64,000 bases of DNA from assembly GCF_038397725.1 (NCBI RefSeq), contig NZ_CP151634.1, forward strand, positions 1-64,000, written 5' to 3'. Each line of letters starts with the position of its first letter. Position 1 is the stretch's first letter. Source of the stretch: Microbacterium sp. LWO13-1.2 (GTDB lineage Bacteria; Actinomycetota; Actinomycetes; Actinomycetales; Microbacteriaceae). Below are positions 52,417 through 60,112 of the stretch, one piece after another. The translations under genes and the position numbers were made by a program. Under the pieces are notes generated by a model. The model made no database searches. It saw nothing but the letters and a program-made list of their open reading frames with translations, and was not told where the DNA came from.

Positions 52417-53123
52417 TGCGGCAGTCTTCCTCTCTCACGGCTGGACGGAACGCCCACCGGGGTTTGTGCTGACGCACCGGTCGTAGGGAACGTCGAGATC
52501 GTCTCGTCGACGGCGAAGGCGTCATCGACGGCGTAGTGCAGGCCGAGCGGGCGTCGGACACGGACGGTGCGCCATCCCAACTGCCGCGGAGCGTGGAAGT
52601 CCTTCTTGGGATTGTCTCCGAAGTAGACGAACTCGATGCCAGGCCGCGAGAACTTCGATTCGATGAGACGGAACGCGTTCTCGCTGGGCTTCGTCCAGTC
52701 CTGGCCGTGTTCGCCCGTCACAACGATGTTGTCGAGGACTGCGTCGAGTTTCAGGGCGCGCAGCTTGCGCCATTGCCCTCCGGCATATCCGTCTGTGATG
52801 ACACCGGTCCCGACGGCATCGTCGGGAAGATTGCTTAAATACGACTGCGCATCGGGCTGCAACGTGATCACCGGATCATGATCGCGATACTCCCCGATGA
52901 GGAGTCGAGTCGCTTCTGGGGGCAGTGAGAACCGATCGACGATGAGGTCGAATGTGTTCCCGCGAACGCCCTTCTCGAAAAGCGACCACGCGTGATCACC
53001 AACGCCGTCGACGCCGTAAAGGTCGCGCGCGACGTTGCCGATATGTGCGAACCCGCTCTGAACATAATCTCGCTCGAGGTAGAGCGTGTCGTCCAGGTCG
53101 AACACATAGACACGATCAGGCAT
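52413..53123 (-). CDS. HAD-superfamily hydrolase
   Basis: 236 residues from ATG at 53123, overlapping the ATP-grasp gene by 8 nt. VYVFDLDDTLYLERDYVQSGF is motif I (D-x-D-D-T), GVITDGYAGGQWRKLRALKL motif II/III with K in EHGQDWTKPSENAF, and FVYFGDNPKKDFHAPRQLGW motif IV (G-D-N-x-x-x-D). A phosphatase of subclass IA. HAD proteins next to ATP-grasp enzymes recur in glycan loci; the partner reaction is unknown. It may remove a phosphate from an intermediate. Confidence 0.85.
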   Translation of the reverse strand: MPDRVYVFDLDDTLYLERDYVQSGFAHIGNVARDLYGVDGVGDHAWSLFEKGVRGNTFDLIVDRFSLPPEATRLLIGEYRDHDPVITLQPDAQSYLSNLPDDAVGTGVITDGYAGGQWRKLRALKLDAVLDNIVVTGEHGQDWTKPSENAFRLIESKFSRPGIEFVYFGDNPKKDFHAPRQLGWRTVRVRRPLGLHYAVDDAFAVDETISTFPTTGASAQTPVGVPSSRERGRLPQ

Positions 53124-54111
53124 CGAGGCTCCGAATGTCGAAACCGGACACGATGACCTCGGTGTCATACCGCAGAAGAAGGGTTCCCGGATTCCACTCC
53201 AGTTCCGGGATATCCTCTCCGCGCCCGTCTCGCAACAACGCGTCGAAGAAGTTCGCGCCGGCGAGGTGAGCGAGCGGGTATCCGCCGCCGAAACGCGGGT
53301 TGATCTCGATGATGTTGAGCTCGCGTGTAGACGGCTCGTAGAAAACCTGCACGTTGAGCGCGCCATATGCACCGGGAAGGCGTGTCGCAACCTGGCGTGC
53401 CACCTCGATCACGGCGGGATAGTCGACGGTGACGCCCTTGGAGACTTCCCCGCCTCGCACCTCGATGCGCCGACGCGGCACGATCCCGAGGACCCGACCG
53501 TCGCGGCCGACCGCGAAATCCACCGTGACTTCGAAGCCGGGCGCACGAGACTGGATGATGTAGCTTTCGTCGAGGTTCGCCACATTCAGCGCTTCGACGG
53601 AGTCCGCAAGCACCACACCGATTCCCGACGAGCCGGAACGGGGCTTTGCCACGACGGCGCCGGCCAGCGCCCCCGTCGGCAGATCGGAGACCTCAAACGT
53701 CTCGACGGTGGGCAGGCCCTGCTCTCTCAACCATTGATACAGCGCCCACTTGTCCCACCCCAACCGAGACACCTCGGGACTCGACACCCAGACGTCGACA
53801 CCCTGCTCTGCGAACTCGTCCCGATGATTCGCGTACACCTCGATCTCAGGGTCGATGGTGGGGATGATGACCCCGACGTCGTGCAGTCGCGCGATCTCCA
53901 GCGTCCGTGGGATGAATGCCTCATCTCGAACGGAGGGCACCTGCTCGAACACATCGGCCAGCCGTCCTGCGGCAGACAACTCCGACCGATCGGTCGCGAT
54001 CACGCGCGATCGATCGGCATGCATCGGCTGCTGCTTCAGCAGGTTGACGAGAGACCCACGACGTCCGGCGCTCGACAGCAGCCAGGACGTCCTCGCGGTC
54101 TCACCCGCCAT
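53116..54111 (-). CDS. ATP-grasp ligase
   Basis: 331 residues from ATG at 54111 (TGATG overlap with the aminotransferase). N-domain SWLLSSAGRRGSLVNLLKQQP; ATP-binding core VVAKPRSGSSGIGVVLAD, then VTVDFAVGRDGRVLGIVPRRRIEVRGGEVSKG and metal site LNIIEINPRFGGGYPLAHLAG (E-I-N-P-R-F). It looks like a carboxylate-amine ligase of the CarB-like or PylC-like ATP-grasp group. It takes the place where PglD acetyltransferase sits in bacillosamine operons, so it may attach an acyl or aminoacyl group to the 4-amino sugar; inference. Confidence 0.85.
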   Translation of the reverse strand: MAGETARTSWLLSSAGRRGSLVNLLKQQPMHADRSRVIATDRSELSAAGRLADVFEQVPSVRDEAFIPRTLEIARLHDVGVIIPTIDPEIEVYANHRDEFAEQGVDVWVSSPEVSRLGWDKWALYQWLREQGLPTVETFEVSDLPTGALAGAVVAKPRSGSSGIGVVLADSVEALNVANLDESYIIQSRAPGFEVTVDFAVGRDGRVLGIVPRRRIEVRGGEVSKGVTVDYPAVIEVARQVATRLPGAYGALNVQVFYEPSTRELNIIEINPRFGGGYPLAHLAGANFFDALLRDGRGEDIPELEWNPGTLLLRYDTEVIVSGFDIRSLDA

Positions 54112-55244
54112 CAGCGTCCCGCCAGGAACTCGGAGATCGCGCTGATGACCCGCTCGCGCTGGCCGTCGCTGAGCGCCGATCCGCTCGGAAGCGTCAACCC
54201 GCGCTCGAACAGCGCCTCTGAAGTACCGTCGATCTCGCCGCGGTAGTTCTCGAACACCGGTTGCTTGTGCATCGGCTTCCACAGGGGGCGGCTCTCGATG
54301 TTGTCTGCGGCGAGCGCCGCGGAGAGCTCTTGCGGCGTCCAACCCGTGGTGTCCGAATCGATGAGGATCGACGTCAGCCACACGTTGTCGTCGCCGTCAC
54401 CGTCTCCGCCGAACACCTCGACACCGGCGACGTCGGCGAAGAGCCCCTTGTACTGCTCGCGCATCTCACGGCGCTTCGCGATCATCCCGTCCAGGCGCGA
54501 CAGCTGCGCCCGCCCGAGGGCAGCGAGGAGGTTGCTCATGCGGTAGTTATAGCCCACGTCGGTGTGCTCGTAGTGAACGACCGGTTGACGCGCCTGCGTG
54601 GCCAGGTAGCGCACGTGCTGGGCGAACGCAGCGTCATCGGTGAGCAGCATCCCGCCGCCCGACGTCGTCATGATCTTGTTGCCGTTGAATGACACGATCG
54701 ACGCGCGGCCGAATGAGCCGGCTGCTTTTCCTCCGTGGCTGGCACCCAGTGACTCTGCGGCATCCGCCAGCACCGGCACACCGAACTCATCGGCGATCGC
54801 GAGAATCTCGGTGTAGTCGACGGCTTTGCCGAGCAGATCGACAGGAACGATCGCCCCCACATGCTCGCCGTCTGCACTCAGGCGCTCGAGCGCTGTGCGC
54901 AGGAGGGCCGGGTTCATGTTTCCGGTGGCAGCATCCGCATCGACGAAGTACGGCTCGGCGCCCGTGTACATGATCGCGTTCGTCGTGGCCGCGAAGGTCA
55001 TCGTCGAGGTCACCACGATGTCGCCGGGCTTGACCCCCAGAGTGATGAGTCCCAGATGCAAGGCGGCCGTGCCGGAACTCAGCGCGACGCCCTCTGCCAC
55101 CCCGACCCGTTCGGCGAGCTCGCGCTCGAACGCGTCGACATCGGGGCCGAGCGGCGCGATCCACCCGGATCGCATGGCTGCCACGACGGCGTCTTCTTCG
55201 AGCTGCGTCACATCAGGTGACGACATGTAGATGCGTTCACTCAC
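54111..55244 (-). CDS. DegT/DnrJ/EryC1 aminotransferase (PglE-like)
   Basis: 377 residues. VALSSGTAALHLGLITLGVKPGDIVVTSTMTFAATTNAI, LLGKAVDYTEILAIADEFGVPVLADAAESLGASHGGKAAG, then SFNGNKIMTTSGGGML with the Schiff-base Lys. The MSSPD start and G-N-K-I motif are typical of PglE/PseC-type 4-aminotransferases. In context it would convert the 4-keto-6-deoxy product of the PglF-like enzyme to a 4-amino sugar. Overlaps PglF by 4 nt. Confidence 0.9.
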   Translation of the reverse strand: MSERIYMSSPDVTQLEEDAVVAAMRSGWIAPLGPDVDAFERELAERVGVAEGVALSSGTAALHLGLITLGVKPGDIVVTSTMTFAATTNAIMYTGAEPYFVDADAATGNMNPALLRTALERLSADGEHVGAIVPVDLLGKAVDYTEILAIADEFGVPVLADAAESLGASHGGKAAGSFGRASIVSFNGNKIMTTSGGGMLLTDDAAFAQHVRYLATQARQPVVHYEHTDVGYNYRMSNLLAALGRAQLSRLDGMIAKRREMREQYKGLFADVAGVEVFGGDGDGDDNVWLTSILIDSDTTGWTPQELSAALAADNIESRPLWKPMHKQPVFENYRGEIDGTSEALFERGLTLPSGSALSDGQRERVISAISEFLAGR

Positions 55245-57064
55245 GCGCGTTCAGCCTTCTCCAGGTTCGGTCGTTCGATGATGGCCGTGTCGTTGTTCCG
55301 CGGATTCGCCTTCATGCGCGCCTCCCAGCCCGCCTTGTCGAGCCGCTCGGGGGTGATCACGTCGGCACGCGTGTGCGACACCTTCGGATGGAACGGACGC
55401 GCCAGGTTCTCCTTGTGCCCCACGAGCTCCTCGTGCAGTTTCTCGCCAGGACGCAGTCCGGTGAAGACGATCTCGATGTTCCGCCCTGACATCGCGATCA
55501 TGCGCTTCGCGACGTCGAGGATCGACACCGGCTCGCCCATGTCGAGGATGAGTACTTCGCCGGCGCGGCCGATGCCGCCCGCCTGGATCACCAGCTGGCA
55601 GGCCTCGGGAATCGTCATGAAGAAGCGAGTCGCCTCTGGATGCGTGACGGTGATCGGGCCCCCTGCGGCGATCAATGACTGGAAGGTCGGCAGCATCGAG
55701 CCGCGGCTCCCGATGACGTTGCCGAAACGCACCGACAGGTAGCGCATCCCGGTCTCTTCGCCCGCCCACGCCGTGAGCTTCTCGGCGACGCGCTTGGAGT
55801 GCCCGAGCACGCTCGTGGGGTTGGCCGCCTTGTCGGTGGAGATGTTGACGAACGTCGTCACCCCGACACGACGCGCGGCCCGGATGACGTTGAGCGACCC
55901 GAGCACGTTCGTCTTCCATGCCTCATCCGGGTACTGCTCGAGCATCGGCAGGTGCTTCAGAGCCGCCGCATGGAACACGACCTCGGGGCGACGCTCATCG
56001 AACAAGCGATCCATCAGCTCTGGGTCACGGATGTCGGCGAGCACGACTTCGTTGGTATCGAGAAGACCGTGCCCCTTGGTCCCCAACTGCGCCATCTGCA
56101 AGCCGGTTTCGTCACGGTCGAGCATGATCAGCTCGCTGGGTCCGTATTTCGCCAGCTGACGGCAGAGCTCGGATCCGATCGACCCGCCCGCCCCGGTGAC
56201 GAGAACCCGCTTTCCGGTGATGTACCCGGCGATCTGCTCGACGTTCGTGTCGACCGGGTTGCGGCCGATGAGGTCTTCGATGCTGATGTCGCGCACATCG
56301 GACGGGGACTCCGCGCCGGATTGGAGGCTGGCCAGGGTCGGGGTGACTGCAACCCGCAGACCCGCCTTCTCGCCCTGGTCGCTGAACTTTCGCATCAGCG
56401 CGCTGTCTGCCTGGCCGACCGCGATGATGAGCATCGTCGCTCCGGTATCGCGCGCAGCGGCTTCGATCTCATTCGTGCGGCCGATGACCGAGACACCGCG
56501 CAGGCGCAGGTTGGCCTTCGCGGGGTCGTCGTCGAGCAGTCCGACTGGGCGGAAGGGCGACAGCGGATCGGTGTTGACCTGGTGCAACAGGCGATCGGCG
56601 ATGTATCCCGCGCCGACGATGAGGGCCGGCTCGGCGTCGGCACCGGGCTTGCGCGCACGGTCGATCATGAGCCGAGCGACATAGCGCACGCCGAACATGA
56701 GCAGCAGCACAAGAGGGGCTGCCAAGAAGGAGGTACCGCGGGGCACGCCGATCAGCGGGCCGAGCGGAATGATGAACAGCGCGATGACGATCGTCTCGGC
56801 GAGCACGAGCAGCCCGAGGGTGCGTACCTCTTCGAATGACCCGTATGTATAGCGGCCCCGGTACAGCGCGAGATAGTAGCCGGCACCGATGTGCAGCCCC
56901 GCTGCAACGAATCCGAGCAGGATCGTCGAGATCCAGCCGCGCGCTTCCATCATGAACTCGAACCGCAAGGCCACGGCGAGCACGATGCCGAAAGCCCAGG
57001 CTCCGCCGTCGACCGCTGCCGCGAGCCCGCGCCGGCGTTTCTGTGCCATTGACTTGGTCTGCAT
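55241..57064 (-). CDS. membrane UDP-GlcNAc 4,6-dehydratase (PglF/CapD-like)
   Basis: 607 residues from ATG at 57064; an ATG 21 nt upstream is also possible. Four N-terminal membrane helices (to ~130), a CoA-binding-like Rossmann domain (ALIVGAGYIADRLLHQV), then the extended SDR catalytic domain: KRVLVTGAGGSIGSELCRQLAKYGPSELIMLDRDETGLQ, FHAAALKHLPMLEQYPDEAWKTNVLGSLNV, ISTDKAANPTSVLGHSKRVAEKL and RFGNVIGSRGSMLPTF. Makes UDP-2-acetamido-2,6-dideoxy-4-hexulose. First gene of the 12-gene operon ending at the Wzx gene. Confidence 0.92.
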   Translation of the reverse strand: MQTKSMAQKRRRGLAAAVDGGAWAFGIVLAVALRFEFMMEARGWISTILLGFVAAGLHIGAGYYLALYRGRYTYGSFEEVRTLGLLVLAETIVIALFIIPLGPLIGVPRGTSFLAAPLVLLLMFGVRYVARLMIDRARKPGADAEPALIVGAGYIADRLLHQVNTDPLSPFRPVGLLDDDPAKANLRLRGVSVIGRTNEIEAAARDTGATMLIIAVGQADSALMRKFSDQGEKAGLRVAVTPTLASLQSGAESPSDVRDISIEDLIGRNPVDTNVEQIAGYITGKRVLVTGAGGSIGSELCRQLAKYGPSELIMLDRDETGLQMAQLGTKGHGLLDTNEVVLADIRDPELMDRLFDERRPEVVFHAAALKHLPMLEQYPDEAWKTNVLGSLNVIRAARRVGVTTFVNISTDKAANPTSVLGHSKRVAEKLTAWAGEETGMRYLSVRFGNVIGSRGSMLPTFQSLIAAGGPITVTHPEATRFFMTIPEACQLVIQAGGIGRAGEVLILDMGEPVSILDVAKRMIAMSGRNIEIVFTGLRPGEKLHEELVGHKENLARPFHPKVSHTRADVITPERLDKAGWEARMKANPRNNDTAIIERPNLEKAERA

Positions 57065-57387
57065 GGTAGAGATCTCTCCGGTCATCAATGGCTCATCCAG
57101 CGTCGGGTCCACACGGATCAACTTTCTCTGCGCTCCCCCCAGCACTGAAACCTATGATTCCACACCCAGTCGAAGAATTCGTGCACGATGTCGGCGGAAG
57201 ACTGCGGGATCTTTGTGGGTTTCGCGGGCGATGGGCGGGGGAATCGTGCGCGGGATTTGGGCGCGTTTCGTCTCGCTGCGCTCGCTCAACGACCGGGAGA
57301 GATGCTGGGCTCGCTCAACGACCGGGAGAGATGCTGGGCTCGCTCAACGACCGGGAAGCGGCGCTTCGCTCGCTCGACCAGGCAGGG
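57065..57387. promoter_or_regulatory. intergenic region: leader of the long operon and repeats
   Basis: 323 bp without a gene. On the minus strand TAGGTT (complement of 57149-57154) may be the -10 for the PglF operon, giving a ~85-nt leader that has TGCTGGGGGG (complement of 57135-57144), the same box as the leader at 3763. The right part (57265-57378) is repeat DNA described separately. Confidence 0.45.
57265..57356. repeat. 29-bp tandem repeat with GCTCGCTCAACGACCGG core
   Basis: Unit GCTCGCTCAACGACCGGGA plus GAGATGCTGG: 57280-57308, 57309-57337 identical, and a 19-nt partial third copy 57338-57356. The first is preceded by GTTTCGTCTCGCTGC (57265-57279), so that the stretch 57265-57296 looks like a complete REP-type element, of the kind I believe is dispersed in Microbacteriaceae intergenic DNA. 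The repeat lies between the divergent starts' side of PglF and the 3' end of the next gene. Confidence 0.8.
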
Positions 57388-58542
57388 TCAGAGGAGACCG
57401 TCGCCGACGGGCGGCTCCTCCACCGGCGGAGCGGTCGGTTCCGGATTGGGCACGACCGGCTCTTCGGTCGGGGTCGGGTCGGGCTCCTGATTCTGCTGCC
57501 GGTTCTGCCGCTCCCGGCGTGCGGCCTCGGCGCGCTCCTCCTCCGTGATCGCCTGATCCGTGACGAGCGCGACCACTGCATCGCGGTAAGCGGTGACCGC
57601 CGCTGCTCCCTCGGCACCGCCGAGCTTCGAGCTCACGACGTGTGCGGCAGCAGCCGTCACCGCGTCGCGCAGAGGCGCCTCAGCGTCTGGGTTCTCTTCG
57701 ATCGCCTCGATGCCGAGAGCAGTGAACGATGCCGCAAGGCCTTCGAGAGTCGTCGCGTGCTGAGCATCGAGGTCTTCGACTTTCGTCCGCCCCTCACGCA
57801 ATTCAGCTGTCGCCGCGTCGAGCTCGGCGAGCTGGGCCTGCGCGTCGTCGATCGCCACGCCGACCTCTGACAACGAGTCCTCGTCGATGTCATCGCGGAC
57901 GTATGGGTCGACTGGTTCCGGAAGCACGACCGCCTGCACCGCCGCCGCGTGCCTGTCGATCTCTGCGATGATCCCGTCGGCCAGCACCGCATCGAGGATC
58001 GCGATCGTCGCGGCACCATCTGTCGACCGCGGATCGGGAGCCGTACGTGCTCCGTCGACCGCTGTGCGCAGCGCCGCCGCATTCGCCTCGCTCGCCACCG
58101 CTTTCGCGGACAGCCGGTCATGCGCAGACATGAACGCCTGCTCGGCGTTCTGGATCATCGCCTCGTCGGCGCGCAGAGACTGCATGACCCCGTCGGCAGG
58201 GCTCGCGTTCGCCATCTGCACTCCCCCGACGATCCCCGCTGTGGCGACGCCGACGATCGCAAGCGAGGCCGCAGCCACGGCCAGTCCGTCGAACCGGCGA
58301 CGCCGACGCCGCTTGGCCGACGCCGGCGGTGCGGGAATGGTCGCCGGCGCGGCATCCGCCACCGCCTCCTCGACGAGCTGCGACAAACGCTGCACACTGG
58401 CGCGCGGCCTTGTCATGTCGAAGTCGTCGCTCGGATCACCGAACATCTCCGTGAGCCGTCGCACGGTGTGGTGATCGTCGAACGTCGTCGACGCCTCTTC
58501 GATGCGAGGGCCCTGCGGGAAGAGCTGTGCGAGTGTGGTCAT
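57388..58542 (-). CDS. unknown single-pass membrane protein with coiled coil and acidic-proline tail
   Basis: 384 residues from ATG at 58542. Cytoplasmic part 1-77 includes LAQLFPQGP and a run of six Arg after AKR (78-83); one membrane helix ~85-107 (LAVAAASLAIVGVATAGIVGG); then ~190 Ala/Asp/Glu-rich residues predicted helical (coiled coil), and a tail of Glu/Asn/Gln followed by Pro-Glu-Pro repeats (PTPTEEPVVPNPEPTAPPVEEPP). No known domain recognised. Divergent from the tandem kinase genes; a structural or scaffold partner at the membrane is possible but unproven. Confidence 0.7.
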   Translation of the reverse strand: MTTLAQLFPQGPRIEEASTTFDDHHTVRRLTEMFGDPSDDFDMTRPRASVQRLSQLVEEAVADAAPATIPAPPASAKRRRRRRFDGLAVAAASLAIVGVATAGIVGGVQMANASPADGVMQSLRADEAMIQNAEQAFMSAHDRLSAKAVASEANAAALRTAVDGARTAPDPRSTDGAATIAILDAVLADGIIAEIDRHAAAVQAVVLPEPVDPYVRDDIDEDSLSEVGVAIDDAQAQLAELDAATAELREGRTKVEDLDAQHATTLEGLAASFTALGIEAIEENPDAEAPLRDAVTAAAAHVVSSKLGGAEGAAAVTAYRDAVVALVTDQAITEEERAEAARRERQNRQQNQEPDPTPTEEPVVPNPEPTAPPVEEPPVGDGLL

Positions 58543-58655
58543 GCGGCTTTTCCGTGATGTCTTTTCGGCTGTGTCGTGAGCGTACCTATAGTTGTCCTCA
58601 GACGAACATACCCGCGCGGTCTGTTCCTCGCCCTTCCCCGCCACCAGGAGCGCCC
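58543..58655. promoter_or_regulatory. divergent promoter region of kinase genes and membrane protein gene
   Basis: 113 bp. TACCTATAGT (around 58582-58591) offers -10 boxes in both orientations: TATAGT on the plus strand and TATAGG on the minus strand. CAGGAG precedes the ATG at 58656 by 5 nt. Confidence 0.45.
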
Positions 58656-60032
58656 ATGGATCTTCCCGATTTCGTGCGGATTCTGCGACGCCAGCTGGTG
58701 CTGATCGTCGCGTGCCTGTTGATCGGGGTCTCCAGCGGGGCACTGATCGCCATGTTCACGCCGCAGCGGTTCGAGGCATCCACCGAGCTCATGATCTCGG
58801 TCAACGACCGCGACGGTGCGACCGCCGTCGAGCTCACCCAGGGCACGAGCTACGCGCAGCAGGTCGTCGAGACCTATCGCTCCATCATCACCAGCTCTCT
58901 GGTGCTCGACCCGGTGATCGACGATCTCGGCCTGCCGACGACAGCCCCGGAACTCGCCGAGCGCGTGCGTGCCTCCGTCGGCATCCGCAGCACGATCATC
59001 TCCATCTCCGTGACTCACACGAATCCCGGACAGGCTGCTCGCATCGCCAACGCGATCGGCGACAGCTTCGCGACCCTCGTGTCTGAACAACTCGAGAAGC
59101 GCGCGGAAGACACCGCCTTCCGCATCCGCATCATCCCGCTGCAGGCGGCTCAGGTGCCCCTCGAACCCGTCGCTCCCAACATGCGCATGTCGCTGATCAT
59201 CGGCGCGGTCATCGGCCTCGGCGCCGGCATCGGAATCGGCATGCTCCGGACGGTGCTCGACACACGCATCCGTACCCTGGCCGACTTGGAGTCGACCGTC
59301 AAGGCACCGGTGCTCGGCGGCATCGCGCACGATCCGGACGCCGCTTCGCGGCCGCTCATCGTCGCATCCGCCCCGCAAGATCCGCTCGCCGAAGCCTTCC
59401 GCAGCCTGCGCACCAACGTGCGCTTCGTCTTCCCGTCCGGCGAGCCGGGCGTGTTCGTGATCACGAGCTCCGGCCCCGGCGAGGGCAAGACCACCACGGC
59501 CGCGAACCTGGCCATCGCATTCGCCGAATCGGGGATGCGGGTAGCCCTCGTCGACGGCGACATGCGCCTGCCTCGCGTCGCCGAGCGCTTCGGCATCGAG
59601 GGCGGCGTCGGCCTGAGCGACGTGCTCGTCGGCCGCGTCGCGGTGAACGACGTCATTCAACGCTGGGGGCGCGGTGCGCTGTTCCTCCTTCCGTCGGGAA
59701 CCATCCCGCCCAACCCCGCCGAACTTCTCGGGTCGCCGGCGATGGAGAGCCTGATCGCCACGCTCACCACCGCATTCGACGTCGTCATCATCGACACGCC
59801 CCCGGTGCTGTTGGTGACGGATGCCGCGGTGGTATCGCGATTCGCCACCGGCGCCATCCTGGTCGCCGCCGCGGGTTCCACGACGAAGCCTCGACTCGCA
59901 GAAGCCGCGCAGCGCATCGAGGCGGCGGATTCGCGGGTGCTGGGTACTGTTGTAACCATGCTCCCCACCAGCGGGGCAGACAAGACGGCATACGGCACGT
60001 ACGCGTATGGGGCGCACCACAGCAATGCATGA
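58656..60032 (+). CDS. Wzz/BY-kinase: polysaccharide co-polymerase with tyrosine autokinase domain
   Basis: 458 residues from ATG at 58656. TM1 ~14-34, Wzz loop with TQGTSYAQQVVETYRSIITS, Pro-rich PLEPVAPNMRMSLIIGAVIGLGAGIGIGML as TM2 (~177-198), then kinase Walker A SSGPGEGKTTT (271-281), Walker A' VALVDGDMRLPR and Walker B VVIIDTPPVLLVTDA. Tail has few tyrosines (YGTYAYGAHH). It is followed by a close paralogue after 80 bp, so the pair looks like a tandem duplication. Confidence 0.92.
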   Translation: MDLPDFVRILRRQLVLIVACLLIGVSSGALIAMFTPQRFEASTELMISVNDRDGATAVELTQGTSYAQQVVETYRSIITSSLVLDPVIDDLGLPTTAPELAERVRASVGIRSTIISISVTHTNPGQAARIANAIGDSFATLVSEQLEKRAEDTAFRIRIIPLQAAQVPLEPVAPNMRMSLIIGAVIGLGAGIGIGMLRTVLDTRIRTLADLESTVKAPVLGGIAHDPDAASRPLIVASAPQDPLAEAFRSLRTNVRFVFPSGEPGVFVITSSGPGEGKTTTAANLAIAFAESGMRVALVDGDMRLPRVAERFGIEGGVGLSDVLVGRVAVNDVIQRWGRGALFLLPSGTIPPNPAELLGSPAMESLIATLTTAFDVVIIDTPPVLLVTDAAVVSRFATGAILVAAAGSTTKPRLAEAAQRIEAADSRVLGTVVTMLPTSGADKTAYGTYAYGAHHSNA

Positions 60033-60112
60033 GCGCACGGGGAAGGTTCCGGATTCATTCCGGACCGCGCTCCCAACGATGAACTGAACGAAAGAACTCA
60101 GGAGAATTCCTC

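Noticed and set aside
57265..57356. CRISPR array
   Set aside because: Copies are directly adjacent and identical, with no variable spacers and no cas genes.
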